Below are positions 16,873 to 26,029 of a stretch of 64,000 bases of DNA, piece after piece; positions within the stretch are counted from its first letter, which is position 1, and each line of letters starts with the position of its first letter. The notes under the pieces were generated by a model that saw only the letters and a program-made list of their open reading frames with translations, was not told the origin of the DNA and searched no databases. The stretch is taken from NCBI RefSeq assembly GCF_000733855.1, contig NZ_JPOJ01000001.1, positions 3,365,001 through 3,429,000 on the forward strand. Reading direction: 5' to 3'. The DNA comes from Methylomicrobium agile. Lineage in GTDB: Bacteria; Pseudomonadota; Gammaproteobacteria; Methylococcales; Methylomonadaceae. A program made the position numbers and the translations under genes.

Positions 16873-17312
16873 TGTCGATAAAACCTCTCTTTTGCATTTT
16901 TTTATTTCTATGCGCATCCGCGAGTTTTGCCTTGCCGACGGATGTTTCAAAACCGCCTTTTCGAAGCGTGGCTTCCGCCGATCTGCTCCACTGGACTCTT
17001 GGACTCCTGGTTGTACTGGGGATTTTTTTTCTTTGCATCTGGGTTATCGGCAAATTCAGCCGAATGGCTGCGGCCGGCGCAGAGCGAATGCGAGTGATCG
17101 GCGGACTCTCGCTGGGTATGCGGGAAAAAGTCATCCTGTTGCAGGTGGGTAGGAAACAACTGGTTCTGGGCGTTACGCCCGGCCGGATTCAGACCTTGCA
17201 CGTACTGGAGGGAGATGATTGTTTGGCCGGAGAAGACGCCGCCAAAAGTTCCGTCAAGGGCGTATTTGCCCAAAAACTCATGCAAGCGATTAAATCCCGT
17301 CCCGATGCGTAG
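16872..17312 (+). CDS. fliO: Flagellar biosynthesis protein FliO
   Basis: A 146-aa protein with a signal-like first segment (CIFLFLCASASFALP), a transmembrane helix (LGLLVVLGIFFLCIWVIGKF) and a cytoplasmic domain with MRVIGGLSLGMREKVILLQVGRKQLVLGV, the FliO/FliZ signature. It starts at ATG 16872, sharing one base with the fliN stop (TGATG). FliO is an assembly chaperone for the FliP ring of the export gate. Confidence 0.94.
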   Translation: MSIKPLFCIFLFLCASASFALPTDVSKPPFRSVASADLLHWTLGLLVVLGIFFLCIWVIGKFSRMAAAGAERMRVIGGLSLGMREKVILLQVGRKQLVLGVTPGRIQTLHVLEGDDCLAGEDAAKSSVKGVFAQKLMQAIKSRPDA

Positions 17313-18060
17313 CTCTCTCGTGTTGACCGCCTTGCTCCTGGCCGCCGGTTGCCTATGGGCCGAGACGCCTGCGTTTGCGGCCGGCATCGATGCCGTCACC
17401 GTCACCACCGGCAAGCAGGGCGGCCAGACCTATAGCGTCACGATTCAGATTCTGGCGCTGATGACCTTGCTGACCGTGTTGCCGGCGTTGCTGCTGACGA
17501 TGACTGCGTTTACCCGGATCGTGATTGTGCTGAGTTTACTGCGGCAGGCCCTCGGCACGGGGCAGGCGCCCAGCAATCAGGTGTTATTGGGCTTGTCTTT
17601 GTTTTTGACGATTTTCATCATGATGCCGGTACTCGAGAAAGTCAATACGGAGGCGGTACAGCCTTACCTCGAAGAAAAAATCGACGCGGCCACGGCAATT
17701 ACCCAAGCTTCGGAGCCGTTCCGCCAATTTATGCTGAAGCAGACCCGTGAGGCCGATCTGGAGATGTTTATCAGAATTTCCGGTCATGCCGACTTGAATT
17801 CCATCGAAGAGGTTCCTTTTTCATTGTTGCTTTCCGCTTATGTCACGAGCGAGTTGAAAACGGCTTTTCAGATAGGGTTTCTGATTTTCCTGCCGTTCCT
17901 GATCATCGATCTTGTCGTTGCGAGTGTGTTGATGACGATGGGGATGATGATGCTGTCCCCGATGATCGTTTCGTTGCCGTTCAAAATCATGTTGTTCGTA
18001 CTGGCCGATGGCTGGTCCTTGATTATGGAAATGCTGGCGGCGAGTTTTTACGTCAACTGA
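17305..18060 (+). CDS. fliP: Flagellar export gate protein FliP
   Basis: A 251-aa membrane protein with a cleavable signal (SSLVLTALLLAAGCLWAETPAFA) and four main helices. Family motifs include MTAFTRIVIVLSLLRQALGTGQAPSNQVL and the C-terminal FKIMLFVLADGWSLIMEMLAASF. The start at ATG 17305 overlaps fliO by eight bases; the longer frame upstream is out of character for the family. FliP5 with FliQ4 and FliR1 forms the export channel. Confidence 0.97.
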   Translation: MRSSLVLTALLLAAGCLWAETPAFAAGIDAVTVTTGKQGGQTYSVTIQILALMTLLTVLPALLLTMTAFTRIVIVLSLLRQALGTGQAPSNQVLLGLSLFLTIFIMMPVLEKVNTEAVQPYLEEKIDAATAITQASEPFRQFMLKQTREADLEMFIRISGHADLNSIEEVPFSLLLSAYVTSELKTAFQIGFLIFLPFLIIDLVVASVLMTMGMMMLSPMIVSLPFKIMLFVLADGWSLIMEMLAASFYVN

Positions 18061-18076
18061 AATCGAAGTCAAAATT

Positions 18077-18346
18077 ATGACGCCGGATACCATTTATGAT
18101 ATCAGCCAGGATGCGATGATCGTCGCAATCAAGCTGACGGCCCCCATTTTGCTGCCCTCCCTAGGGGTTGGTCTGATTATTGCTATGTTTCAGGCGGCGA
18201 CCCAGATCAACGAAGCAACGCTGACCTTCGTCCCTAAATTGATCGTCATTGGGCTCGTACTGCTGATTGCCGGGCCCTGGATGCTGCAATTGTTTCTCGA
18301 TTATTTTCAAGGCCTGGTAAAGGCGATTCCGCAATTGATTGGATAA
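18077..18346 (+). CDS. fliQ: Flagellar export gate protein FliQ
   Basis: An 89-aa protein with two transmembrane helices (AIKLTAPILLPSLGVGLIIAMFQAATQINEATLTF, then LIVIGLVLLIAGPWMLQLFLDYF). Size and the FQAATQINE loop are diagnostic of FliQ. It lies 16 bases after fliP and 3 before fliR. Confidence 0.97.
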   Translation: MTPDTIYDISQDAMIVAIKLTAPILLPSLGVGLIIAMFQAATQINEATLTFVPKLIVIGLVLLIAGPWMLQLFLDYFQGLVKAIPQLIG

Positions 18347-18349
18347 GCC

Positions 18350-19123
18350 GTGAATTTTACCGAAGCCCAAATTTTGCATCAGGCCGCTTCATTCTTTTTG
18401 CCCATGATCCGCATCGGCGCGATGTTTACGGCGGTTCCTCTGTTCAGTTTGCAGGCCGTACCGGCCCGGGCGCGGTTGATTCTTACGGCGGCGATGACGT
18501 TTGTCGTCATGCCGTTATTGCCGGGGGCGCCTGCCGTCGACATGCTGAGTTATGAAGGCATGCTGATCATCGTCCAGCAGGTTGTGATCGGCCTGGCGAT
18601 CGGTTTTATCGTGCAGATGGTTTTTTCCGCGCTTTCGTTTGCGGGGCAAAGTGTCGCGTTGAGCATGGGTCTGGGATTCGCTTCCATGGTGGATCCTCAA
18701 AATGGCCAGCAAGCGCCGCTCGTCTCGCAGCTTTACACGATGACCGGGACTTTGGTGTTTCTCAGCCTGGATGGCCATTTGCTGTTGATCAAAATGCTGC
18801 TGGACAGTTTTGCCAGTCTGCCGATTGGACCCGACGGCCTTGCCAAGGCCGACCTTTGGGCGATCATCGCCTGGAGCAGCCGCATGTTTGCGGGCGGCGT
18901 ATTATTGGCGATGCCCCTCATCGTCAGTCTGCTGCTGGTCAATATCGGCTTCGGAGTGGCGACGCGCGCCGCTCCGCAGCTGAATATTTTTTCAGTGGGC
19001 TTTCCGGTAACGCTGATGTTGGGGCTGGCGTTGATCTGGCTGACTTTTCCCAATGTATTGGGGCAACTTTCCGGTCTTTTGACCGGCGCCTATGAGCTGA
19101 TCGAACAGTTGTTGAGGCTGTGA
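18350..19123 (+). CDS. fliR: Flagellar export gate protein FliR
   Basis: A 257-aa polytopic protein starting with GTG three bases after the fliQ stop. FliR motifs include RIGAMFTAVPLFSLQAVPARARL, FAGQSVALSMGLGFASMVDPQNGQQ and NIFSVGFPVTLMLGL. It is the single-copy subunit that closes the FliP-FliQ gate and contacts FlhB. Confidence 0.97.
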   Translation: MNFTEAQILHQAASFFLPMIRIGAMFTAVPLFSLQAVPARARLILTAAMTFVVMPLLPGAPAVDMLSYEGMLIIVQQVVIGLAIGFIVQMVFSALSFAGQSVALSMGLGFASMVDPQNGQQAPLVSQLYTMTGTLVFLSLDGHLLLIKMLLDSFASLPIGPDGLAKADLWAIIAWSSRMFAGGVLLAMPLIVSLLLVNIGFGVATRAAPQLNIFSVGFPVTLMLGLALIWLTFPNVLGQLSGLLTGAYELIEQLLRL

Positions 19124-19151
19124 GATTTATTGTCGGTGAAGATTGTGCGTC

Positions 19152-20285
19152 ATGGCTGAAGATTCAGATCAGGAAAAAACCGAAGAACCCACCAGCAAGC
19201 GTCTTGAAGACGCCCGAAAACAAGGCCAGATCGCCCGTTCCCGCGAACTGAATACCTTCGCCATGCTGATCGCCAGCGCCATTCTCCTGCTGATGACGGG
19301 AGGGCGCATGGGCAATGGATTGTTGAGCCTCATGCGGGAGCAGTTTCAACTCAAACGGGAAGTCATTTTCGATCCTTTAAGTCCCGTTATCCGGTTCAAG
19401 CAGGCCATGCTGGACGGTTTGTCGTTGATCGCTCCTTTTATCGCGGTGATGGTTGCCGTCGCGGTGATTGCTCCCCTGGCGCTGGGCGGGTGGATTTTCA
19501 GCTGGGAATCGATTGCGCCCAAGCTGGAAAAGCTCGATCCGCTCAAAGGCCTTGCCAGGCTGTTTTCCCTGAGGGGACTGATTGAACTGCTCAAGGCCCT
19601 GTTGAAATTCCTATTGATCTTGGCCGCCGCTTTTTTATTGTATCGGCATTTCATCGGCGAACTGATCGGGCTGGGCGTGGAACCGGTCGATCAGTCCATT
19701 CTCCATGCGCTGCATATTGTGGGGATCTGCTTTCTCGTGCTCAGCGCTTCGCTGATCGTGGTGGTGATGATCGACGTACCCTATCAGTTATGGGACCACA
19801 ACCGCAAATTGAAAATGACGCTGCAGGAAATCAAGGATGAAATGAAGGAAACCGAAGGAAAGCCGGAAGTGAAGGGACGGCAGCGCCGGATTCAGATGGA
19901 AATGGCGCAGAATCGGATGATGGCGGAAGTGCCGAAAGCCGACGTGGTGGTTACCAACCCGACGCATTACGCGGTGGCGTTGAAATACGACATGGATTCC
20001 AAGGGGGCGCCTATACTGGTAGCGAAAGGCGCCGATTTGATGGCCGCCCAGATTCGATCGTTGGCGGTCGGCGCCAATGTGCCCCTGGTTTCGGCTCCGC
20101 CGCTGGCGAGAGCGCTGTATTATTCGACCGACGTCGACCGGGAGATACCGCAAGGGCTTTATGTAGCGGTGGCGCAGGTGCTGGCTTATGTTTATCAATT
20201 AAAAATGGCCAGGGAAAATCATTGGAACGAGCCCCGCCCGCCTGTCAATATTCAAGTCCCTGACGAGTTCAAACAAGATAGATAA
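19152..20285 (+). CDS. flhB: Flagellar export switch protein FlhB
   Basis: A 377-aa protein with the cytoplasmic start (MAEDSDQEKTEEPTSKRLEDARKQGQIARS), four transmembrane helices, and a C-domain with the self-cleavage motif N269-P270-T271-H272 (VVVTNPTHYAVALKYD). It switches export from rod and hook to filament substrates after FliK signals hook length. ATG 19152 is chosen over GTG 19143 because homologues begin MAE-D. A second, truncated FlhB-like domain without NPTH is encoded at 5681, so the window has one full and one partial switch protein. Confidence 0.97.
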   Translation: MAEDSDQEKTEEPTSKRLEDARKQGQIARSRELNTFAMLIASAILLLMTGGRMGNGLLSLMREQFQLKREVIFDPLSPVIRFKQAMLDGLSLIAPFIAVMVAVAVIAPLALGGWIFSWESIAPKLEKLDPLKGLARLFSLRGLIELLKALLKFLLILAAAFLLYRHFIGELIGLGVEPVDQSILHALHIVGICFLVLSASLIVVVMIDVPYQLWDHNRKLKMTLQEIKDEMKETEGKPEVKGRQRRIQMEMAQNRMMAEVPKADVVVTNPTHYAVALKYDMDSKGAPILVAKGADLMAAQIRSLAVGANVPLVSAPPLARALYYSTDVDREIPQGLYVAVAQVLAYVYQLKMARENHWNEPRPPVNIQVPDEFKQDR

Positions 20286-20287
20286 GT

Positions 20288-22384
20288 ATGGAATTAAGTA
20301 AAATTACTTCGGCCGTCAAATTTTTAGGCAAGGCGGAGCTGGGGGCACCGATCGTCATCATGATGATCCTGGCGATGATCATGTTGCCGTTGCCGGCGTT
20401 TTTGCTGGATTTGCTGTTCACCTTCAACATCGCCTTCTCGCTGATCATTCTGCTGGTGGTCGTCTATACCCTCAAGCCGCTGGAGTTTGCGGCTTTCCCG
20501 ACGGTGATTCTGTTGGCGACATTATTGCGCCTGGCGTTGAACGTGGCTTCGACCCGGATCGTCCTGCTGGAAGGGCATAACGGCGGAGACGCGGCGGGCA
20601 AGGTGATCGAGGCCTTCGGCGCCTTCGTGATCGGCGGCAACTTTGCGGTGGGTCTGGTCGTTTTTTCCATTCTGGTCGTGATCAATTTCGTCGTCGTGAC
20701 CAAAGGCGCAGGACGGGTCGCGGAAGTCGGCGCACGGTTTACGCTGGATGCGATGCCGGGCAAGCAGATGGCGATCGACGCGGACCTGAATGCCGGCTTG
20801 ATCACTCAGGATGAGGCGCGCGCCCGCCGGGCCGAAGTTGCGACCGAAGCCGACTTTTACGGTTCGATGGACGGCGCCAGCAAATTCGTCCGCGGTGATG
20901 CGGTGGCGGGTATCCTCATTTTGTTCATCAACATGATCGGCGGTATGGCGATCGGCGTCGGTCAGCACGGCATGAGTTTTGCCGATGCCGGGAAGATTTA
21001 CACCTTATTGACCATCGGCGACGGCCTAGTCGCCCAGATTCCTTCCTTGCTGCTCTCGACCGCTTCGGCGATCGTGGTGACCAAAGTCGGCAGCACCAGC
21101 CAGAATCTCGGTCAGCAAGTCAGCACGCAGCTTTTCGAAAATCCGAAAGCCCTGCTGATTACGGCAGGGGTCATCGCGGCGCTGGGCATCATTCCGGGCA
21201 TGCCGAATCTGGTTTTTATTTTGCTGGCTTCGATGCTGGCCGGTTCCGCTTATTTGATCGATAAACGGCGCAAGCAGGGCGAAATGGTGGATGAAAATTA
21301 TCCGATCGATATGGCGGCTCCTGCCGTGCCCGAGATCAAGGAGTTGGGTTGGGATGATGTTATGCCGATCGATGTTGTGGGGTTGGAGGTCGGCTATCGG
21401 CTCATCCCTCTGGTCGATAAAAATCAGGGGGGGCAGTTGATGGCGAGGATCAAAGGTGTGCGCAAAAAACTCTCGCAAGAGCTCGGCTTTTTGGTTCCGT
21501 CCGTTCACATACGCGATAATCTGGATTTGAATCCTACCGAGTATAGGATTTCATTGATGGGCGTTACGGTCGGTGAGGCCGAAATCATGCCCGACCTGGA
21601 AATGGCGATCAATCCGGGGCGCGTCTTCGGAACGCTGGAAGGCAAAGCCTGCCGCGATCCGTCTTTCGGGCTGGAAGCGGTCTGGATCGAGCCGTCCCAG
21701 AAAAATTATGCCCAAACACTGGGTTATACCGTGGTGGACCCCAGCACTGTGGTGGCTACGCATCTCAGCTATCTGCTTCAGCTCCATGCGCATAAATTGT
21801 TCGGCTACGAAGAAGCGCAGAAAGTCCTTGAAAACCTGGCGAAGACGGCGCCGAAGCTGGTCGATGATCTGGTGCCGAAAATTCTGCCTTTGGGCTTGGT
21901 TGTCAAGGTCCTGCAGAATTTGCTGCAGGAGCGTGTGCCCATCCGCGATATGCGCACGATTGCCGAAACTTTGGCGGAATACGGGGTCAAGAGTCAAGAT
22001 CCCGACGTCTTGACGTCAGCAGTGCGCGCTTCATTAGGCCGAATGATTGTCCATGAAATCAGCGGGATACAGCCGGAATTGTCGGTCATGACGCTAGAGT
22101 ATGAGCTGGAACAGTTATTGCATAAATCTTTGCAAACCGCAGGTGAACAAGGGGCCGGCATCGAACCGGGGTTGGCGGAAAAAATGCATAGGTCGTTACA
22201 GGAAAATACGCAAAAAATGGAAATGGAGGGGCAAGCTCCGGTTTTGCTGGTATCTTCCTACGTGCGCCCCTGGTTGGCCAGATTTGTCCGCCATTCGATT
22301 TCCGGGCTACATGTTCTGGCCTATAACGAAATACCCCCGGACCGGCAAATCAAAGTAGTTTCAACCATAGGGCGATGGACATAA
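20288..22384 (+). CDS. flhA: Flagellar export gate protein FlhA
   Basis: A 698-aa protein with eight N-terminal transmembrane helices (through about residue 320). The FHIPEP signature region is present (RLALNVASTRIVLL, RVAEVGARFTLDAMPGKQMAIDADLNAGLI, EADFYGSMDGASKFVRGDA). The C-terminal cytoplasmic domain carries chaperone-substrate docking surfaces (SYVRPWLARFVRHSI). Normal length. It begins two bases after flhB. The nonameric ring converts proton flow to export. Confidence 0.98.
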   Translation: MELSKITSAVKFLGKAELGAPIVIMMILAMIMLPLPAFLLDLLFTFNIAFSLIILLVVVYTLKPLEFAAFPTVILLATLLRLALNVASTRIVLLEGHNGGDAAGKVIEAFGAFVIGGNFAVGLVVFSILVVINFVVVTKGAGRVAEVGARFTLDAMPGKQMAIDADLNAGLITQDEARARRAEVATEADFYGSMDGASKFVRGDAVAGILILFINMIGGMAIGVGQHGMSFADAGKIYTLLTIGDGLVAQIPSLLLSTASAIVVTKVGSTSQNLGQQVSTQLFENPKALLITAGVIAALGIIPGMPNLVFILLASMLAGSAYLIDKRRKQGEMVDENYPIDMAAPAVPEIKELGWDDVMPIDVVGLEVGYRLIPLVDKNQGGQLMARIKGVRKKLSQELGFLVPSVHIRDNLDLNPTEYRISLMGVTVGEAEIMPDLEMAINPGRVFGTLEGKACRDPSFGLEAVWIEPSQKNYAQTLGYTVVDPSTVVATHLSYLLQLHAHKLFGYEEAQKVLENLAKTAPKLVDDLVPKILPLGLVVKVLQNLLQERVPIRDMRTIAETLAEYGVKSQDPDVLTSAVRASLGRMIVHEISGIQPELSVMTLEYELEQLLHKSLQTAGEQGAGIEPGLAEKMHRSLQENTQKMEMEGQAPVLLVSSYVRPWLARFVRHSISGLHVLAYNEIPPDRQIKVVSTIGRWT

Positions 22385-22400
22385 AAAATGAGGCAACAAG

Positions 22401-23807
22401 ATGAAAATTAAACGTTTTTTTGCGCCGGATATACGCCAGGCGATGCGTATGGTCAAAGAAGAATTAGGTGCTGACGCGGTGATCATGTCGAACAAATCCG
22501 TTGACGGCGGAATTGAAATTGTTGCGGCCCGTGATTTTGACGAACAATTGATTCAAAACAAGTTGGTGGAGCAATCCGGCGAGCCGTTACCAACGGCATT
22601 AAATAGAGCAGCGCCTCGCCAAGCGCCGGGTTTGCAGGCCGAAACCAATCGTTTTGATGGCTTGAGCAACAATGAAAAAAGAAGCCGCGGAGGCATGATG
22701 CCGGATCACACTCCGCGGGCTGCGGCTGATCAGTTTGTCGGCTATGCCGAAAGAATGCAGTTTCGTGCTCAAGAAAACGTGCTGCCGGTAAAAGAAACCA
22801 AACCGGCTCCGTCTGCTGTCGTTCATCCCTTTGAGAAAGAAAAACCGGTCGAGAAAGCCAAGACGGCGGAAACGAAGCAACCCACCCTGTCGGAGAAACT
22901 GTTGCTGGAAATGTTCAAAGACCTTAAATCTTTGAAATCCGCTATCGACAGCAAAATGGCGGACACCGGCATTACAAGTCTTCCACAAGCTAATCCGGCC
23001 CGGGCTCATCTGTTACAGCAATTGGCCAAGATGGGCATTTCCAAAAAAACGAGCGTGAATGTCGCCAATCAACTGAACAGTTATGCCAATATCGATTTGG
23101 CTTTTGCAGAAGCTCAGGAATTGATGGCGAAAATGCTGCCCATCGCCCAGGACAACTTGTTGGACACAGGCGGAGTCGTGGCGCTGATTGGTCCCACCGG
23201 TGTCGGTAAAACGACGACCATTGCCAAGCTGGCCGCCAAATTCATTCTGAAGCATGGCCCGTCGCAGGTCGCCTTGATCACTACCGATAACTATCGAATC
23301 GGCGCTCACGAGCAAATCAATACCTACGGACGTATTCTCGGTGTGCCGGTTCGGGTGGCGTCCAACAGCGAGGAATTACGGAACCTTATCCTCGGCCTGT
23401 CCGACAAGCGCCTGATTCTGATCGATACGGCCGGCATGAGTCAGCGGGATATGAAGCTGGTGGAGCAGATCAACATGCTGCGGCAAAGTGTTTTCTCGAT
23501 TAAAGCTTATCTCGTAATGTCGGCCGCATCCGAATACAGGGTTATGAATGAGATCATTAATGCCTTCCGGTTTTTTGAGCCGCAGGCCTGTATCCTGACG
23601 AAGCTCGACGAGGCGGTTACCGCCGGTCCGGCGTTTTCCGCGCTGATAGAGCAGAATCTGCCGGTATCCTTTATCACCAATGGGCAGCGCGTTCCCGAAG
23701 ATATGTTTATCCCTGTGGCCAGAACGCTGATCGGCCAATGTGCAGCCGAATCTAAAGCGGATAACAGCGTCGGCGATTTTGAAAATTACGAAATGTTTGT
23801 AGCATAA
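22401..23807 (+). CDS. flhF: SRP-type GTPase FlhF
   Basis: A 468-aa protein with a basic B domain start (MKIKRFFAPDIRQAMRMVKEELGADAVIMSN), a Pro/Lys-rich linker, an N domain and a G domain. The G1 P-loop begins near residue 264 (GPTGVGKTTTIAK), with DTAGMSQRD as G3 and TKLDEA as G4. FlhF places the polar flagellum and recruits early components. Together with flhG downstream it suggests polar flagellation with number control (inference). Confidence 0.97.
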   Translation: MKIKRFFAPDIRQAMRMVKEELGADAVIMSNKSVDGGIEIVAARDFDEQLIQNKLVEQSGEPLPTALNRAAPRQAPGLQAETNRFDGLSNNEKRSRGGMMPDHTPRAAADQFVGYAERMQFRAQENVLPVKETKPAPSAVVHPFEKEKPVEKAKTAETKQPTLSEKLLLEMFKDLKSLKSAIDSKMADTGITSLPQANPARAHLLQQLAKMGISKKTSVNVANQLNSYANIDLAFAEAQELMAKMLPIAQDNLLDTGGVVALIGPTGVGKTTTIAKLAAKFILKHGPSQVALITTDNYRIGAHEQINTYGRILGVPVRVASNSEELRNLILGLSDKRLILIDTAGMSQRDMKLVEQINMLRQSVFSIKAYLVMSAASEYRVMNEIINAFRFFEPQACILTKLDEAVTAGPAFSALIEQNLPVSFITNGQRVPEDMFIPVARTLIGQCAAESKADNSVGDFENYEMFVA

Positions 23808-23811
23808 AATC

Positions 23812-24684
23812 ATGCAACAGTATCATGATCAAGCTCAAGGGATTAGAAATATGAAAAGCGTTAAGCCGGTTAAGGTCATTGCGGTTGCCAGCGGAAAGGG
23901 AGGGGTAGGTAAGACCAACGTGTCGGTGAATGTTGCGGTTGCTCTTGCTAAAAAAGGCCGCCGGGTTGCCTTGCTCGACGCCGATATGGGGTTGGCCAAC
24001 GTCGATATTTTGCTGGGCATTTATCCGAAATTCAATCTGGCTCATGTGTTGTCCGGAGAGAAATCCATGAATGAGATCATGGTGGAAGGTCCGATGGGAT
24101 TGAAAGTCATTCCGGGATCTTCCGGTATTCAGAAGATGTCGGAGCTTACCACCCTGGAGCAGGCCGCGCTGATTCGGGCGTTCAGCGAGATCGATCAGGA
24201 GATGGATGTTTTGATCGTGGATACTGCAGCCGGCATTTCGGCGAGCGTGATAAACTTTGTGCGCGCCTGTCAGGAGGTCATGGTGGTGATTTGCGATGAA
24301 CCTACCTCGCTGACGGATGCCTATGCGTTTATCAAGCTGCTGAATCGAGACTATACGGTCAGTGATTTTAATGTCATCGCCAACATGGTCCAAACCGGGG
24401 AGCAAGGCAGAAAGTTATTTCAGAAATTATGTAAAGTTACCGACGCCTATCTGGACGTTAACCTGCAGTTTATCGGCAGCATACCCTACGACTTGACTTT
24501 GCGTAAATCGGTCCAGCAGCAAAGCCCGGTGGTATTGGAATATCCCAAGAGCGACATCTCCCTCGCAATCACGGAAATCGCCGAAAAAATCGATGCCTTG
24601 CCGGTAAAGTATCAGGCGGGCGGCTATCTCGAGTTTTTCATTGAACGAATGGTTCAATACAGTTCCCACAAGGATTATGTATGA
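23812..24684 (+). CDS. flhG: Flagellar number regulator FlhG (FleN)
   Basis: A 290-aa MinD/ParA-type ATPase. The N-terminal DQAQGIR is a version of the DQAxxLR element through which FlhG stimulates FlhF. The deviant Walker A is SGKGGVGKTNVSVN, followed by LLDADMGLANVDIL, and a C-terminal amphipathic membrane helix is likely. In Pseudomonas the homologue FleN also restrains FleQ. Overlaps fliA by ATGA. The start at ATG 23812 is kept because it retains the DQA element; ATG 23851 would lose it. Confidence 0.96.
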   Translation: MQQYHDQAQGIRNMKSVKPVKVIAVASGKGGVGKTNVSVNVAVALAKKGRRVALLDADMGLANVDILLGIYPKFNLAHVLSGEKSMNEIMVEGPMGLKVIPGSSGIQKMSELTTLEQAALIRAFSEIDQEMDVLIVDTAAGISASVINFVRACQEVMVVICDEPTSLTDAYAFIKLLNRDYTVSDFNVIANMVQTGEQGRKLFQKLCKVTDAYLDVNLQFIGSIPYDLTLRKSVQQQSPVVLEYPKSDISLAITEIAEKIDALPVKYQAGGYLEFFIERMVQYSSHKDYV

Positions 24685-25415
24685 GCGGAGTAGCCATGTA
24701 CAGCGCGGTTCAGACCGGCGGCATCGATGAGCACGTCATGCGATATGCGCCGCTGGTCAGGCGAATCGCCCAGCACTTGCTGAACCGGCTGACCGATGCC
24801 GTGCAGCTCGATGATCTGGTTCAGGCCGGGATGCTGGGATTGCTGGACGCCATTAAAAACTACGACATCGGCCAAGGCGCCAGTTTTGAAACCTATGCCG
24901 GGATACGTATTCGCGGAGCGATGCTGGATGAGGTGCGGCGTTCCGACTGGACGCCGCGTTCGGTGCATAAAAAATGGCGGCTGGTGACGGACGCTATCCG
25001 GGTGATTGAAAATAAGACGGGACGGGAAGCCAGGGCGGAGGAGATTGCCGAATTTTTAGGGATCTCTCTCGAAGAGTATCATCGCATACTTGAAGATTCC
25101 AGTAGCTGCCGCATCTTCAGTATCGAAGAATTGGCCGAGTCCGGCGATCATTATCTTGACGAGGCGGCGAGCTTTGGCGAGGCAACCTTTGAGGATGTGA
25201 GCCGGGCGGGGCTGCGAAAGGCCCTGGCCGAAGCCATCTCGGGACTGCCCGAGCGCGAACGGCTCGTGTTATCGCTCTACTATGGCGAAGAGTTGAATCT
25301 GCGCGAGATTGGGGATGTGTTGAATGTCAGCGAATCGAGGGTGAGCCAGATCAGTTCGCAAGCGGTGTTGAGATTGCGTTCCAGAATGAAAGGCTGGCTG
25401 GAACCAAGCCGGTAA
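24681..25415 (+). CDS. fliA: Flagellar sigma factor FliA (sigma-28)
   Basis: A 244-aa sigma factor with region 2 (VRRIAQHLLNRLTDAVQLDDLVQAGMLGLLDAI, YAGIRIRGAMLDEVRRSDW), region 3 (ARAEEIAEFLGIS) and region 4 (LPERERLVLSLYYGEELNLREIGDVLNVSESRVSQI). It starts inside the flhG stop (ATGA); a start at 24696 (MYSAVQ) is possible. It would read the TAAAGTTT-N11-GCCGATAA type promoters found upstream of fliC, fliS and flgM, and is held by FlgM (49882) until hook completion. Confidence 0.97.
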   Translation: MSGVAMYSAVQTGGIDEHVMRYAPLVRRIAQHLLNRLTDAVQLDDLVQAGMLGLLDAIKNYDIGQGASFETYAGIRIRGAMLDEVRRSDWTPRSVHKKWRLVTDAIRVIENKTGREARAEEIAEFLGISLEEYHRILEDSSSCRIFSIEELAESGDHYLDEAASFGEATFEDVSRAGLRKALAEAISGLPERERLVLSLYYGEELNLREIGDVLNVSESRVSQISSQAVLRLRSRMKGWLEPSR

Positions 25416-25592
25416 AATTTTTCTGCGTTATAATCTTCCGTTCGATGCCTTTCTTCGGCTTTGTTCGGACGATAAAGGAAACGGATGGACAGTGGAAAAT
25501 TCATTTCGGCACAGTCCGTAAGACATGAATGAGAAACTGTAAAATCCGGAAAAAGCGTTCGGCTCACTCTCTCCAGGAAATGAAATTGATCG

Positions 25593-25979
25593 ATGGCTAA
25601 TTTGTTTTTGATCGTCCTTGCGCATGTTACGGTAACGGTCGTGGTTATGCTGTTATGGCTGGTGCGTACTCACATGAAACTAAAGGGTGAATTGCAGGTA
25701 TTGAAAAATAGCGTTCAAAAAAACGATCAATATTTAGCCGGGTTGAGTTCGTCCGCACGAGCGGCGGACAGCCGGCTGGCGTTTATCGATGAACAATTGA
25801 AAGGGTTATCGGCAAAGCTTTCGGCTTTTCAGCAAAATGAGCAATCGGCAAATCCCTATAACGCCATCATTCAGAAAATTCGCCATGGCGCGAGCGTGGA
25901 AGAGCTGATGCGCGATTGTAGCTTGTGCAGGGACGAGGCCGTGTTATTGATGCGTCTGCACGGATCAGGACCGGGTTGA
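25593..25979 (+). CDS. DUF2802 membrane-anchored coiled-coil protein
   Basis: A 128-aa protein with one N-terminal transmembrane helix (LFLIVLAHVTVTVVVMLLWLV), a helical middle and a conserved C-terminal part (YNAIIQKIRHGASVEELMRDCSLCRDEAVLLMRLHG) typical of DUF2802. Proteins of this family are found at the end of flagellar and chemotaxis operons in gammaproteobacteria. The C-terminal part resembles a helix-turn-helix of DUF2802 type and its function is unknown. It lies 177 bases after fliA and ends 50 bases before the convergent CheZ-like gene. Confidence 0.75.
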   Translation: MANLFLIVLAHVTVTVVVMLLWLVRTHMKLKGELQVLKNSVQKNDQYLAGLSSSARAADSRLAFIDEQLKGLSAKLSAFQQNEQSANPYNAIIQKIRHGASVEELMRDCSLCRDEAVLLMRLHGSGPG

Positions 25980-26029
25980 AGCTTGCGGGTTATTTCTGCG
26001 TTTGGAACGAAGCAAGGTTTTTGTCGGAC